From the NCBI RefSeq assembly GCF_003544935.1, contig NZ_CP032098.1, positions 1 through 64,000 of the forward strand: a stretch of 64,000 nucleotides of DNA, written 5' to 3'. Made by a program: the position numbers and the translations under genes. The stretch's first letter is position 1. Every line of letters starts with the position of its first letter. This document shows, in pieces, positions 20,260-28,730 of this stretch. The notes under the pieces were generated by a model. It searched no databases and was not told the DNA's origin. It saw only the letters and a list, made by a program, of their open reading frames with translations. This DNA is from Malaciobacter molluscorum LMG 25693. GTDB lineage: Bacteria > Campylobacterota > Campylobacteria > Campylobacterales > Arcobacteraceae.

Positions 20260-20607
20260 GATTTTAGATTCCAGCATTTGTTAAAGCTGAGTTATTTTAA
20301 ATTTTTTTCGAAATAGCTGAGGACTGTTTGAGTAAGTAAAGTGCTAAATGCACTTTTGCTTACGAGTTCCGCAAGCAGAAAATAAATTTATAATAACGAA
20401 GGAAGTTTACCTTTAACAATTAGCTGGTTGCTTTTTGCAATACTTTTTTCAATAAAAAAGTATTATATAAAGTAAAGTATTCTAGTTCTTTCGTTACTCA
20501 TAAAATAAGCCATTTTAATACTTACCTTAACAAAACCATTAAATCCACATAATAATCACTTTAAAAGCTATTTATGTTTAAAATAATACATATTTAAAAG
20601 GATATAA
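20260..20607. other. 348-base non-coding stretch with several inverted repeats
   Basis: No credible gene. It holds: (a) AGCTGAGGACTGTTTGAG (20315-20332) and CGAGTTCCGC (20363-20372), flanking (b) an imperfect hairpin at 20332-20363 (GTAAGTAAAGTGC against a near complement); (c) a perfect 11-base inverted repeat at 20439-20449 and 20454-20464 with loop CAAT; (d) near-inverse copies TAACGAAGGAA (20394-20404) and TTCTTTCGTTA. Part (a) resembles, from memory, a short element found at the edges of mobile regions in many bacteria; this is not verified. Confidence 0.45.
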
Positions 20608-20865
20608 ATGCTAAAAGAAAAAACACAAGATTTTTTAAGAGTTCAGATTATGGATTTGAATGATTTTAACTATTCATTTGAAGAAGATGGTGAATATTTA
20701 CATGTAATTTTTGATGAAGTTTTTTCAAAAAAAATACAAAAAGAGTTTACATTTAAAGTTTTAAATGATACTTTATATATGCACTCTATTTCATATGGTT
20801 GGAAACCTGTGCAAAAAGGTGCTTCAAATAAATATTTTTGGATAGATTTATTATATGAGGATTAA
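20608..20865 (+). CDS. Small hypothetical protein (85 aa)
   Basis: Not recognised. Acidic, mixed alpha/beta in appearance, with no signal peptide or membrane segment. AAAAGGATATAA gives a good ribosome site before the ATG, and codon use looks like that of its neighbours. Two bases separate it from the nitroreductase gene, so they are almost certainly co-transcribed. Confidence 0.7.
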   Translation: MLKEKTQDFLRVQIMDLNDFNYSFEEDGEYLHVIFDEVFSKKIQKEFTFKVLNDTLYMHSISYGWKPVQKGASNKYFWIDLLYED

Positions 20866-20867
20866 AT

Positions 20868-21626
20868 ATGAATGAAATTATAAAACAGTTATCAAATAGA
20901 CATTCCATTAGAGAATTTACAGGTGAGTCTGTAAGTGATGAAGATTTAAATCTTATATTAAAAACAGCACAAAGATGTCCTACTTCAGTAAATGGACAAC
21001 AAGTTTCAATAGTTTATACGCGAGATAAAGAAAAATTAAAAAAAATAAGTGAACTTTGTGCAAATCAAGAGCATATTAAAAATTGTGATGTATTTTTTAT
21101 GTTTGTTATAGATTATAATAGAATCTCTCATGCTTTAGACTCAATTGGGCAAGAGCAGATGATTCAAAAATCAGCAGAAGGAATTATTGTTGGTTCTGTT
21201 GATGCTGGTATTATGCTAAGTTCATTACAAACAGCTGCTGAATCTTTAGGATATGCAACTACAGCAATTGGTGCAGTTAGATTAAATCCAGATGAATTTA
21301 TAAAGCTTTTGGATTTACCTAAAAATACTTATCCTTTAGTTGGTTCAACTTTAGGTGTTCCTACACAAAGTGCAAAAGATGCACCTCTTAAACCAAGAAT
21401 TCCACTTGATTCTTTTGCTTTTGAAGATAAATATGATGATGAAAAAGCAAAAAAAGGTATTTTTGAGTATGAAAAAATGCTAAAAGATTTTAGACAAGCA
21501 AATGGTATGGATTATAAAACTTCATACAATCTTGATATGGCAAGATTCTATACTAAAAGTTATACAAGAAATGTACAAAAAACTTTTGAGAAACAAGGAT
21601 TTATTTTTAAAGATAGTGATAAGTAG
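20868..21626 (+). CDS. NfsA-like FMN nitroreductase / NAD(P)H oxidoreductase
   Basis: 252 residues. RHSIREFTGE at the N-terminus and CPTSVNGQQVSIV near residue 37 are FMN-binding patterns of the nitroreductase superfamily; the length and the LVGSTLGVPTQ block with extended C-terminus point to the NfsA/flavin reductase branch. Likely two-electron reduction of nitro compounds, quinones or flavins with NADPH; substrate not known. Follows the small 85-residue protein. Confidence 0.88.
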   Translation: MNEIIKQLSNRHSIREFTGESVSDEDLNLILKTAQRCPTSVNGQQVSIVYTRDKEKLKKISELCANQEHIKNCDVFFMFVIDYNRISHALDSIGQEQMIQKSAEGIIVGSVDAGIMLSSLQTAAESLGYATTAIGAVRLNPDEFIKLLDLPKNTYPLVGSTLGVPTQSAKDAPLKPRIPLDSFAFEDKYDDEKAKKGIFEYEKMLKDFRQANGMDYKTSYNLDMARFYTKSYTRNVQKTFEKQGFIFKDSDK

Positions 21627-21643
21627 CTTTAAAGCTACCTATC
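21618..21643. terminator. Near-perfect palindrome between convergent genes
   Basis: Thirteen-base arms (21618-21630 and 21631-21643) with one mismatch; the inner 16 bases GTAGCTTTAAAGCTAC are perfect. It contains the stop codon of the nitroreductase and lies three bases from the hcp stop codon. Probably a shared terminator. Confidence 0.55.
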
Positions 21644-21645
21644 AT

Positions 21646-22971
21646 CTAAGCAATTAGCAATTTTTTCAAATCATCTTTTACATTTGTTGTAAGTGTAAGA
21701 TTAAATGTCTGACTTAAAAATTCAAAAATATCTTCATTTACAAATTGAGGAGGTTTTGGACCTAAATAGATATTTTTTACTCCCAATGAAAATAAAGCTA
21801 ATAAAATAACAACTGCTTTTTGTTCCATCCAAGAAAGTACAATTGATATTGGTAGGTCATTTATTGGTGTTTGTAAAGCTTGGCCTAATGCTTTTGCTAT
21901 CTCTACTGCACCATTACTATCATTACATTGACCTAAGTCTAAATATCTAGGAATATCAGTTCCTTCAATATTCCCAAAATCTATATCATTAAATCTAAAT
22001 TTTCCACAACTTGATGTTAAAATTACAGTAGTTTTTGGAAGGTTTTGTGTTAGTTCTCTATAATATTCTCCTGATTTTCCTGGTGCATCGCAACCTGCAA
22101 CTACAAAAAACTGTTTTATTTTTTTAGTTTTAATTGCTTCTAAAATTTGTGGTGCTAGTGTTAATACTGTTTTATAATGATGTCCTGTAACTAATGAACT
22201 ATCCTCATTTAAATCAATTCCATTTGCATCTTTACATTCAAGTGTTCTTTTGATTAGTTCATCAAAGTTATCATTTTGAATTTTTGTTGCACCTTCTACT
22301 CCTACAATTTTATATGTAAATAATCTATCTAAATAATTACAATTTTTCTTTGGAGGAACAATACAGTTTGTATTAACTACAAATGTACCTGTAAATTTTT
22401 TCATTAATTCTGCTTGATCAAACCATGCTTTTCCTACATTTCCTTTTAGATGTTTGTATTTTCTTAATTGGGGATATCCATGTGCTGGCAACATCTCTGA
22501 ATGAGTATAAATATTTATACCTTTGTTTTCTGTAGCAATTAATAGTTTTTCTAACATATCCAAGTTATGGCCACTAACTAAGATTGCTTTTCCTTCTACT
22601 TTGTTTTGAGATACTTTTATAGGTGTTGGTGTACCAAATTTTGAAGTATGGCTATTTGATAATTTATCCATAACTTCAACAGCTGCACTTCCTATTTTCA
22701 TAAGTTGATTTATATGATCATTAAAATTAAAATTAACATTAGTTAAAGTAAAGTATAAAGTCTCACTTATAATATCATCTATTTTTTTTGTTTGATCAGG
22801 ATTTAATTCGTTTAAATGCTCTCTATAAGCACTTAAGCCTTTTAATCCAAAAATCATAATATCTTGTAATTTTGATAAGTTTTCATCTTTACCGCAAGTG
22901 CCTATAGTTGAACCACTACTTCCACAGCCATTTTTTTGACTCATCTCACATTGATAGCAAAACATACTCAT
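21646..22971 (-). CDS. hcp: Hybrid-cluster protein (Hcp), short class III-like form
   Basis: Hcp reduces nitric oxide or hydroxylamine using a 4Fe-4S-type and a hybrid iron-sulfur-oxygen cluster. I place the start at the ATG at 22971 (MSMFCYQC), which has AAGGAA upstream, giving 441 residues; an upstream in-frame ATG lacks this. The first cysteines are spaced C-x2-C-x7-C-x9-C, unlike the usual class I (x8, x5) or class II (x11, x6). Hybrid-cluster regions are present: SGHNLDMLEKLL, NTNCIVPPK, GCDAPGK, SSCGKFRFND, DLGQCND. It is about 100 residues shorter than class I because one helical bundle is missing. An FNR-type site lies upstream. Confidence 0.9.
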   Translation of the reverse strand: MSMFCYQCEMSQKNGCGSSGSTIGTCGKDENLSKLQDIMIFGLKGLSAYREHLNELNPDQTKKIDDIISETLYFTLTNVNFNFNDHINQLMKIGSAAVEVMDKLSNSHTSKFGTPTPIKVSQNKVEGKAILVSGHNLDMLEKLLIATENKGINIYTHSEMLPAHGYPQLRKYKHLKGNVGKAWFDQAELMKKFTGTFVVNTNCIVPPKKNCNYLDRLFTYKIVGVEGATKIQNDNFDELIKRTLECKDANGIDLNEDSSLVTGHHYKTVLTLAPQILEAIKTKKIKQFFVVAGCDAPGKSGEYYRELTQNLPKTTVILTSSCGKFRFNDIDFGNIEGTDIPRYLDLGQCNDSNGAVEIAKALGQALQTPINDLPISIVLSWMEQKAVVILLALFSLGVKNIYLGPKPPQFVNEDIFEFLSQTFNLTLTTNVKDDLKKLLIA

Positions 22972-22989
22972 TTTAAGTTCCTTAATTTT

Positions 22990-23038
22990 TTTATTTATTA
23001 TATAAATTAAGGATATTTTATTCATTGATTTTTATCAA
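22990..23038 (-). promoter_or_regulatory. hcp promoter with perfect FNR-type operator
   Basis: TTGAT-N4-ATCAA at 23025-23038, inside a larger perfect inverted repeat (23023-23040), equals the FNR consensus. On the minus strand, TATAAT lies at 22997-23002, which predicts a start near 22990. The operator centre is then at about -41.5, the classic position for FNR/CRP activation. Which CRP/FNR protein acts (FNR-like or a nitrosative-stress type) is not known. Confidence 0.8.
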
Positions 23039-23154
23039 TGACAAAGGTTTTTCATATTTTATAATAAACTAATTTATTAATTTTCTATTTTCTTTTACCT
23101 CTTCTTATAAAATTTAAGATATAATAATTAAATTTCGTAGAAAGAGTGACACAT

Positions 23155-23919
23155 ATGAATTTAGGTAAGAAAGTTTTTTTATTATCTTTATTGTTACTAT
23201 TATTGATTGTGACATGTGTATATAAACACACAAAAGAGTTTATGAATGAAGTCTCAATTACACAAGGGCAAGTAGCAAATAAAGAAGAAAAAGTACAAGC
23301 TAGTGAGATTAAACAGAGTCAAAAAAAGGCTGAATCTGAGCAAGTTACATCAGAAAATAATGAAAAACATGAAGCAAATTTAGATGAAAGCATTCAATCT
23401 AATAACAAAACTACAAATGATAAAATAACTAAATTTGAAGAACAAAATCAACAAATAGAAGAGATTAAACAGCCTGATCTTATCATCTTAAAAAGAAAAG
23501 ATGAAGGATATAGAAGATCTAATGGCGAGTTTTTTTATTATGAGTTGTCACCAAAATCAAAAGAAATACAAGATAAACTATATACTATTATGAAAAATGA
23601 ACCATTTATTTTTGGTAAAGATGATGGAATTGACTACTTGAAAATAAATGATGATTTATTAAATAAAATAATAAAAATTATGCAAGATAATCCAAACTTA
23701 AAATTTGAAATTGCAGGTCATGCTAGTATCAGATCTGATGATGATAGATATAATAAATATATTTCTGTTATGAGAGCTGCAAATATCAAAAAAGAACTTA
23801 TTGCTAGAGGAATCTCAAAAAGAAGAATGAAAGCAAGAGGTTATGGAGATAAGATACCTTTAATACAAGATCAAATTAAATTATTTAATAGAATTGAATT
23901 TAATATCATAGGAGAATAG
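23155..23919 (+). CDS. OmpA-family C-terminal domain envelope protein
   Basis: 254 residues from the ATG at 23155 (MNLGKKVF), chosen because AAAGAG lies 10 bases upstream; a GTG nine bases earlier is too close to it. One N-terminal membrane anchor (about 5-20), a long Gln/Glu/Lys-rich linker, then an OmpA-like peptidoglycan-binding domain (about 160-254) with FEIAGHASIRSDDDRYN, MRAANIKKELIARGI and RMKARGYGDKIP. Probably an inner-membrane-anchored peptidoglycan-binding protein. The next gene starts two bases after its stop. Confidence 0.85.
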   Translation: MNLGKKVFLLSLLLLLLIVTCVYKHTKEFMNEVSITQGQVANKEEKVQASEIKQSQKKAESEQVTSENNEKHEANLDESIQSNNKTTNDKITKFEEQNQQIEEIKQPDLIILKRKDEGYRRSNGEFFYYELSPKSKEIQDKLYTIMKNEPFIFGKDDGIDYLKINDDLLNKIIKIMQDNPNLKFEIAGHASIRSDDDRYNKYISVMRAANIKKELIARGISKRRMKARGYGDKIPLIQDQIKLFNRIEFNIIGE

Positions 23920-23921
23920 TT

Positions 23922-24314
23922 GTGATAGAAATAGCTTCGAAAATTGTAATATGTTTAGCACTTGCAGCATTTATAGGATTTTTAATAGGATTTATTATCG
24001 GGAAAGCTACAAGAAGACAAGAGTATGCAACAGTTACAGAAAACCCAACAAAAAAAGTTGGAAATATTTATAATAAACCACTAATTTTTAGTTGTCCAAG
24101 ACCTGCTGGAAAGGATAATTTAAAACAAATAGAGGGTGTAGATTCTTTTATTGAAGCTCAATTAAATCATTTAGGTATTTTTCATTTTGATCAAATTTCG
24201 AACTGGACTGATAAAAACTGCGAATGGATAGAGAATTATCTTGATATTAATGATAGAATAAGAGAAGAAAACTGGGTAGAACAAGCAAAAGCTTTATCAA
24301 AAACAACAGTTTAA
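23922..24314 (+). CDS. Membrane-anchored protein with helix-hairpin-helix-like domain
   Basis: 130 residues, GTG start at 23922 with AGGAGAA just before it. One transmembrane helix (about 8-28, with glycine-rich FIGFLIGFIIGKA), a short linker, and a C-terminal domain (about 65-125) with LKQIEGVDSFIEAQLNHLGI, which resembles the HhH-like 'flap endonuclease-1-like' domain found in many small bacterial membrane proteins. Real function unknown. Two-base spacing puts it in one operon with the OmpA-like gene. Confidence 0.75.
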   Translation: MIEIASKIVICLALAAFIGFLIGFIIGKATRRQEYATVTENPTKKVGNIYNKPLIFSCPRPAGKDNLKQIEGVDSFIEAQLNHLGIFHFDQISNWTDKNCEWIENYLDINDRIREENWVEQAKALSKTTV

Positions 24315-24383
24315 ATGTTAAATGTAATTAAATTGAAACCTTTTTAATATAAACTTACTTTATATTAATACAAAGGTGAAATT

Positions 24384-24482
24384 ATGTTTACTGAATACTC
24401 TTTTTTATATTTAGCTACAGTTGGATTTCATTTGACAGGATTATCTGTGATTTATTATTTACAAAGACATAATCTTATATAA
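24384..24482 (+). CDS. Small membrane peptide (32 aa)
   Basis: ATG at 24384 with AAAGGTG five bases upstream, 32 codons, TAA at 24480-24482. The peptide begins MFTEYSFLYLATVG and is one hydrophobic helix with a basic tail (QRHNLI). The stop codon enters a perfect hairpin. A weak -10-like TAATAT lies about 35 bases upstream. The good ribosome site, the single-helix composition and an otherwise empty gap support it; no homology can be claimed. Confidence 0.55.
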   Translation: MFTEYSFLYLATVGFHLTGLSVIYYLQRHNLI

Positions 24483-24504
24483 ACAAAAGTTAACACTTTT
24501 GTTT
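24481..24504. terminator. Perfect hairpin shared by two convergent genes
   Basis: AAACAAAAGT (24481-24490), loop TAAC, and ACTTTTGTTT (24495-24504): ten perfect pairs. It contains the end of the small-peptide stop and the stop of the phosphatase gene. Confidence 0.65.
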
Positions 24505-24939
24505 AAGTAACTCTTTTACACAAGTGTCTATCATAGAATAGACTTTGTCAAAGCCTTCAAATCCATCAAAAAAGAATGGATCAGGCACATCTTCTCCGTT
24601 AAAACCAAATGAACCTAGTTTTACAGGATTTTTACAACCTACTTTTTTTAAGTTATTTATATTACTATCATCTAAACCAACAACTAAGTCATATTCATAA
24701 AAATCTTCTAATCTAACTTGTCTTGCTATTTGTCTTGAGATATCTATACCATTATCTAAAGCAACTTTTATAGAATTATCGCAAGGATTCTCTCCAATAT
24801 GCCAACTTCCTGTTCCTGCACTATCTATTTTCAATGTTATGTTATTATCTTTTGCATATTTTTCTGCGATTCCCTGTGCTATAGGAGATCTACATATATT
24901 ACCTAAACAAACAAAAATAATTGATTTCACTTTTTCCAT
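24490..24939 (-). CDS. Low-molecular-weight protein tyrosine phosphatase
   Basis: 149 residues with the active-site loop VCLGNICRSP (C-x5-R) near residues 10-19 and the late catalytic aspartate motif VPDPFF near 119. The family removes phosphate from tyrosine, often on proteins controlling polysaccharide synthesis; no tyrosine kinase is nearby. Three bases downstream of the nitrilase-like gene on the same strand, likely one operon with it and the phosphohexomutase. Confidence 0.93.
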   Translation of the reverse strand: MEKVKSIIFVCLGNICRSPIAQGIAEKYAKDNNITLKIDSAGTGSWHIGENPCDNSIKVALDNGIDISRQIARQVRLEDFYEYDLVVGLDDSNINNLKKVGCKNPVKLGSFGFNGEDVPDPFFFDGFEGFDKVYSMIDTCVKELLKQKC

Positions 24940-24942
24940 AAA

Positions 24943-25659
24943 TTATATTCCTACGTTTATATATCTTCTCATCTGTTTTATATCAGATTTATTGAATTCT
25001 AAAGATAATAGTTCTTTTGAATCATCTATAATTACTTCCCCAAAAGGATTGATAATAGCACTACTTTTACAGTATTGTTTATAGGCACTATTAGCTGCAA
25101 CAACAAAGCATTGATTTGATATTGCTAAAGCTTTTGTTAGTGTTTCATAATGTTCTTTTCTATCTTTGCCCCACATGGCAGGAACTAAGACAATATCTGC
25201 GCCTTTTAATCTTTCCCAATATTTTGTAAATCTAAGTTCAAAACAGATTAATGTAGCAATTTTTAATCCTTCAACTTCATAAATTTGTATCTTTTCATCA
25301 GTTGTTGGTTTATTGAAATATTTCGTTTCATTCCCTAATTCAAATAGTTTATATTTATCTTGATAATAAATAATTTTTTTATTTGAAAAAAGAAAAAACC
25401 TATTAAAGTAGTTACCCTTTTCTTTTATAATCATTGTAATAGCAATTTTTTTGTTCAAAGATTCTTCTAAAAGCCTTTTTATTGCGTATTCTGAAAAAAT
25501 TGAAGCTTCTTCAAAGTTATCATAAGAGTAACCAGTCAATGCAAGCTCACTTGTAAGAATAAGGTCACTATTTTCACAAGTTCTAATGAGCTTTATAATA
25601 TTTGTAAGATTTTTTTCAAAATCTTGATTTATATTAGTTTGAAGAGTTACTAAGTTCAT
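24943..25659 (-). CDS. Carbon-nitrogen hydrolase (nitrilase superfamily)
   Basis: 238 residues. The Glu-Lys-Cys triad is visible: Glu in LTSELALTGY (about 40), Lys in YQDKYKLFELGNE, and Cys in TLICFELRFTKYW (about 140). The length fits a single amidase-type domain without fusion. Hydrolyses an amide or nitrile of unknown identity. Its start lies 26 bases inside the upstream phosphohexomutase gene, so the two are coupled. Confidence 0.9.
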   Translation of the reverse strand: MNLVTLQTNINQDFEKNLTNIIKLIRTCENSDLILTSELALTGYSYDNFEEASIFSEYAIKRLLEESLNKKIAITMIIKEKGNYFNRFFLFSNKKIIYYQDKYKLFELGNETKYFNKPTTDEKIQIYEVEGLKIATLICFELRFTKYWERLKGADIVLVPAMWGKDRKEHYETLTKALAISNQCFVVAANSAYKQYCKSSAIINPFGEVIIDDSKELLSLEFNKSDIKQMRRYINVGI

Positions 25660-27031
25660 CTTTTGCTAATTTTATCAATTTATTAACTTCTTCTTCATAC
25701 TCTATTGCTATTTTTTTATCAGTTGATTCAAATCTTGTAACTAATACAGGAGTTGTATTTGATGCTCTTACAAGTCCCCATCCATGTCTAAAGTTTATTC
25801 TAACACCATCTACATCAATAATATCTAAAATCTTTGGAAAACTTGCTGGAGGATTTTGCAATAATTGTTTAATTTTATCAATCAATAGGAATTTTTCTTC
25901 TTCTGTTGTTTTAACTTTTATCTCTTCTGTTGAGTAAGTTTTAGGAAGTTTTTCTATCTCTTTATCTATATTCATTCCATTTTTGATAAGTTCTAAAATT
26001 CTAAATGTTACATAAATAGCATCATCAAAACCAAAAAATCTATCATTAAAAAAGATATGTCCTGATACTTCTGCTGCAAGATGCGCATTTACCTCTTTTA
26101 GTTTTACTTTTAAGTTACTATGTCCAGTTTTATACATAATGGCTTTCCCCATTTCATTGATTAAATCATACATAACTTGTGTACATTTAACTTCACCAAC
26201 TACTACAGGTTTTTTCATTGTTTTTGCAAATAGCAGTGCCAGTATATCACCTTTTACATTGTATTTTTTTGTTAAAAATGCAATTCTATCTGCATCACCA
26301 TCATATGCAAATCCATATTCTGCTTCTTTTTCTAAAACTTTTTTTAAATCTTTTAGATTTTCTTCTACACTTGGATCTGGATGGTGGTTAGGAAATGTTC
26401 CATCTGGATCACAATATAAACCTTCATATTTTAATTCAAGTTTATCTAAAATCTCACATAAAACAGTATTTGCTACACCATTTCCACAGTCAATTGCAAA
26501 AGGTACATCAAATCCTTTTAATTCTTTAAATTCATTTACCATATATTTTACATATAAAGATTTCGCATTTATTTTTTCATATTGTTTGTTATCTTCTATT
26601 TTTAAATCTTGATTTTTTATAATCACATCACCAAGTTTATAAATATCATCTGCAAAGAATGGCTTATTATTTATGGTTATTTTAAACCCATTATATTCAC
26701 TAGGATTGTGGCTCCCTGTTATCATAACAGAAGCATTTGGTCTAATCCCATTAAACTCTTGATAAGATGCAAAATAATTAACTCCAGTTGCAACTAATCC
26801 TATTCCAAGAACTTTCACTCCTGCTTTATTAAAACCACTTGTTAAATACTCAAATAGTAATGGTGAATGTGTTCTTGCATCATAACCAATAACAACATAT
26901 GGTTGTTTATTTGTTTTTTTTATTACTTCTAAACCAAGATAATATCCAATAAGTTTAACACTTTGTTCGTTTAATTCTTGCTCAACAATTCCTCTAATAT
27001 CATATTCTCTAAAAATTGACTTGTTTATCAT
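25634..27031 (-). CDS. Phosphomannomutase/phosphoglucomutase
   Basis: 465 residues, four-domain alpha-D-phosphohexomutase. The phosphoserine loop is TGSHNPSEYNG (about 106), the metal loop DGDADR, the sugar-binding region AEVSGHIFF and the phosphate-binding RASNTTPVLVTRFE. It interconverts hexose 1- and 6-phosphates for surface polysaccharide and nucleotide sugars. First gene of a three-gene minus-strand unit with the nitrilase and tyrosine phosphatase. Confidence 0.95.
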   Translation of the reverse strand: MINKSIFREYDIRGIVEQELNEQSVKLIGYYLGLEVIKKTNKQPYVVIGYDARTHSPLLFEYLTSGFNKAGVKVLGIGLVATGVNYFASYQEFNGIRPNASVMITGSHNPSEYNGFKITINNKPFFADDIYKLGDVIIKNQDLKIEDNKQYEKINAKSLYVKYMVNEFKELKGFDVPFAIDCGNGVANTVLCEILDKLELKYEGLYCDPDGTFPNHHPDPSVEENLKDLKKVLEKEAEYGFAYDGDADRIAFLTKKYNVKGDILALLFAKTMKKPVVVGEVKCTQVMYDLINEMGKAIMYKTGHSNLKVKLKEVNAHLAAEVSGHIFFNDRFFGFDDAIYVTFRILELIKNGMNIDKEIEKLPKTYSTEEIKVKTTEEEKFLLIDKIKQLLQNPPASFPKILDIIDVDGVRINFRHGWGLVRASNTTPVLVTRFESTDKKIAIEYEEEVNKLIKLAKDELSNSSN

Positions 27032-27127
27032 AATGCCCTCAGCAAAATTTTTTTATAATTATATCGTTTGAAACTTTAATAGTGATAACTTTTTATATGT
27101 TATAATCAAATCTTTCGAGGAGAAAAA

Positions 27128-27757
27128 ATGATTGAGTTATCTAATTTATATATGTTTATCTTGGCCTCTTTTTTATTATGTTTAGCTCCAGGTCCTGACA
27201 ATATTTATGTTATAACACAAGGTATGACAAAATCAAAAAAAGCAGCTGTGGTTACTACTTTAGGATTATGTACAGGACTTATTATTCATACAAGTGCAGC
27301 GGCATTTGGAATATCAGTAATATTTAAAACTTCGCAAATTGCTTTTGATATTGTTAAGTATTTAGGTGCTGCATATTTACTTTATATTGCATATCAAGTA
27401 TTTATTCATAGAAATGAACCACTTGATTTAACAGCACATAGTTCCAAAAAAGGATTAAAAGCATTATACTTAAAAGGATTTGTTATGAATATCTTAAATC
27501 CAAAGGTATCAATATTCTTTTTAGCTTTTTTACCACAATTTGTAAGTGTAGAGAATGGAAATATACCTTTACAGATGATTATATTAGGATTGATTTTTAT
27601 GTTGCTAACTGTTATAGTATTTTCTTCAATTGGAATTGTTAGTAATATGCTAAGTTCAAAATTACTTAAAAATCCTAAAATTGTTTCATATATGAATATT
27701 GTTACTTCATTTGTATTAATTAGTTTAGGAATAAAATTAGCTCTATCTCAAAAATAG
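27128..27757 (+). CDS. LysE family translocator
   Basis: 209 residues with six predicted membrane segments and the family motif LAPGPDNIYVITQGM near residues 19-33. Exporter of amino acids or derivatives; substrate unknown. CGAGGAG precedes the ATG. After the stop, an imperfect hairpin (ACACAAT ... ATTGTGT, about 27761-27781) may end transcription before the peroxidase gene. Confidence 0.9.
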   Translation: MIELSNLYMFILASFLLCLAPGPDNIYVITQGMTKSKKAAVVTTLGLCTGLIIHTSAAAFGISVIFKTSQIAFDIVKYLGAAYLLYIAYQVFIHRNEPLDLTAHSSKKGLKALYLKGFVMNILNPKVSIFFLAFLPQFVSVENGNIPLQMIILGLIFMLLTVIVFSSIGIVSNMLSSKLLKNPKIVSYMNIVTSFVLISLGIKLALSQK

Positions 27758-27806
27758 TGACACAATTGTGATGATTGTGTTATCTTATTTATGATAGAAT
27801 AATTTT

Positions 27807-28730
27807 ATGAAATACTTAATTATATTTTTTTTAGTTATAAACACATTAAATTGCAAAGAACTCATCCTTCCTATAAACTCAGAAATTAATTATAATATAC
27901 AAAAGGCTCTTTTAGGCAAAAAGCTTTTTTTTGATAAAAGGTTAAGTAAAGACAATACAATATCTTGTGCATCGTGTCATGATATTAGTAATGGAGGGGC
28001 TGATAATAAGGATTTTTCTATTGGGATTAATAATAGAAAAGGAAATGTAAATTCTCCTACAGTTTTAAATTCAAAATATAATTTTACTCAGTTTTGGAAT
28101 GGAAGAGCAAGAGATTTAAAAGAACAAATAAATGGTCCTGTACATAATCCTATGGAAATGGGTTCTACTTTAGATAAAATTATAGACAAAATATCAACCG
28201 ATAATTATTATAAAAAGCAATTTGAACTTATATACAAACAGGGTCTAACAAAAAAAAGTTTAGTTGATGCAATTGCAGAGTTTGAAAATGCTTTAATAAC
28301 ACCTGATTCAAGATTTGATAAGTATCTAAAAGGTGATAAAAAAGCTTTAAATAAAGATGAAATAAAAGGTTATAATCTTTTTAAACAGAATGGATGTATC
28401 TCATGTCATAATGGAGTGAATATTGGTGGAAACTTATTCCAAAAAATGGGTATATTAAAAGAGTACAAATCTAAAATAGATAATCTTGGAAGATATAATA
28501 TTACTAAAGATGAAGAGGATAAAAACTATTTTAAAGTACCAACTTTAAGAAATATAGATAAAACTGCTCCATATTTTCATGATGCTTCTGCAAAGACTTT
28601 ACATGATGCAGTATCTGTAATGATGGAGTATCAACTTGGGATTGAACCAAATGAAGATGAAGTTAATAAAATTGTAAAGTTTTTAAAAACTTTAGATGGA
28701 CAAACACCAAAAATAATGGATGAAAAATGA
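27807..28730 (+). CDS. Di-heme cytochrome c peroxidase (CcpA/MauG family)
   Basis: 307 residues with an N-terminal signal segment (about 1-16). Two c-type heme sites: Cys54-x2-Cys57-His58 (CASCH) and Cys197-x2-Cys200-His201 (CISCH). The first is followed by FWNGRARDL and NPMEMGS, typical of bacterial peroxidases that reduce periplasmic hydrogen peroxide with cytochrome c electrons. The ATG overlaps nothing upstream and has a weak ribosome site. The stop overlaps the next gene (ATGA), tying it to a sensor kinase. Confidence 0.93.
   Translation: MKYLIIFFLVINTLNCKELILPINSEINYNIQKALLGKKLFFDKRLSKDNTISCASCHDISNGGADNKDFSIGINNRKGNVNSPTVLNSKYNFTQFWNGRARDLKEQINGPVHNPMEMGSTLDKIIDKISTDNYYKKQFELIYKQGLTKKSLVDAIAEFENALITPDSRFDKYLKGDKKALNKDEIKGYNLFKQNGCISCHNGVNIGGNLFQKMGILKEYKSKIDNLGRYNITKDEEDKNYFKVPTLRNIDKTAPYFHDASAKTLHDAVSVMMEYQLGIEPNEDEVNKIVKFLKTLDGQTPKIMDEK

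Noticed and set aside
22972-23025. Longer Hcp start at 23025 adding 18 residues
   Set aside because: The extension has no ribosome site, would run across the predicted promoter start and precedes the conserved MFCYQC beginning.
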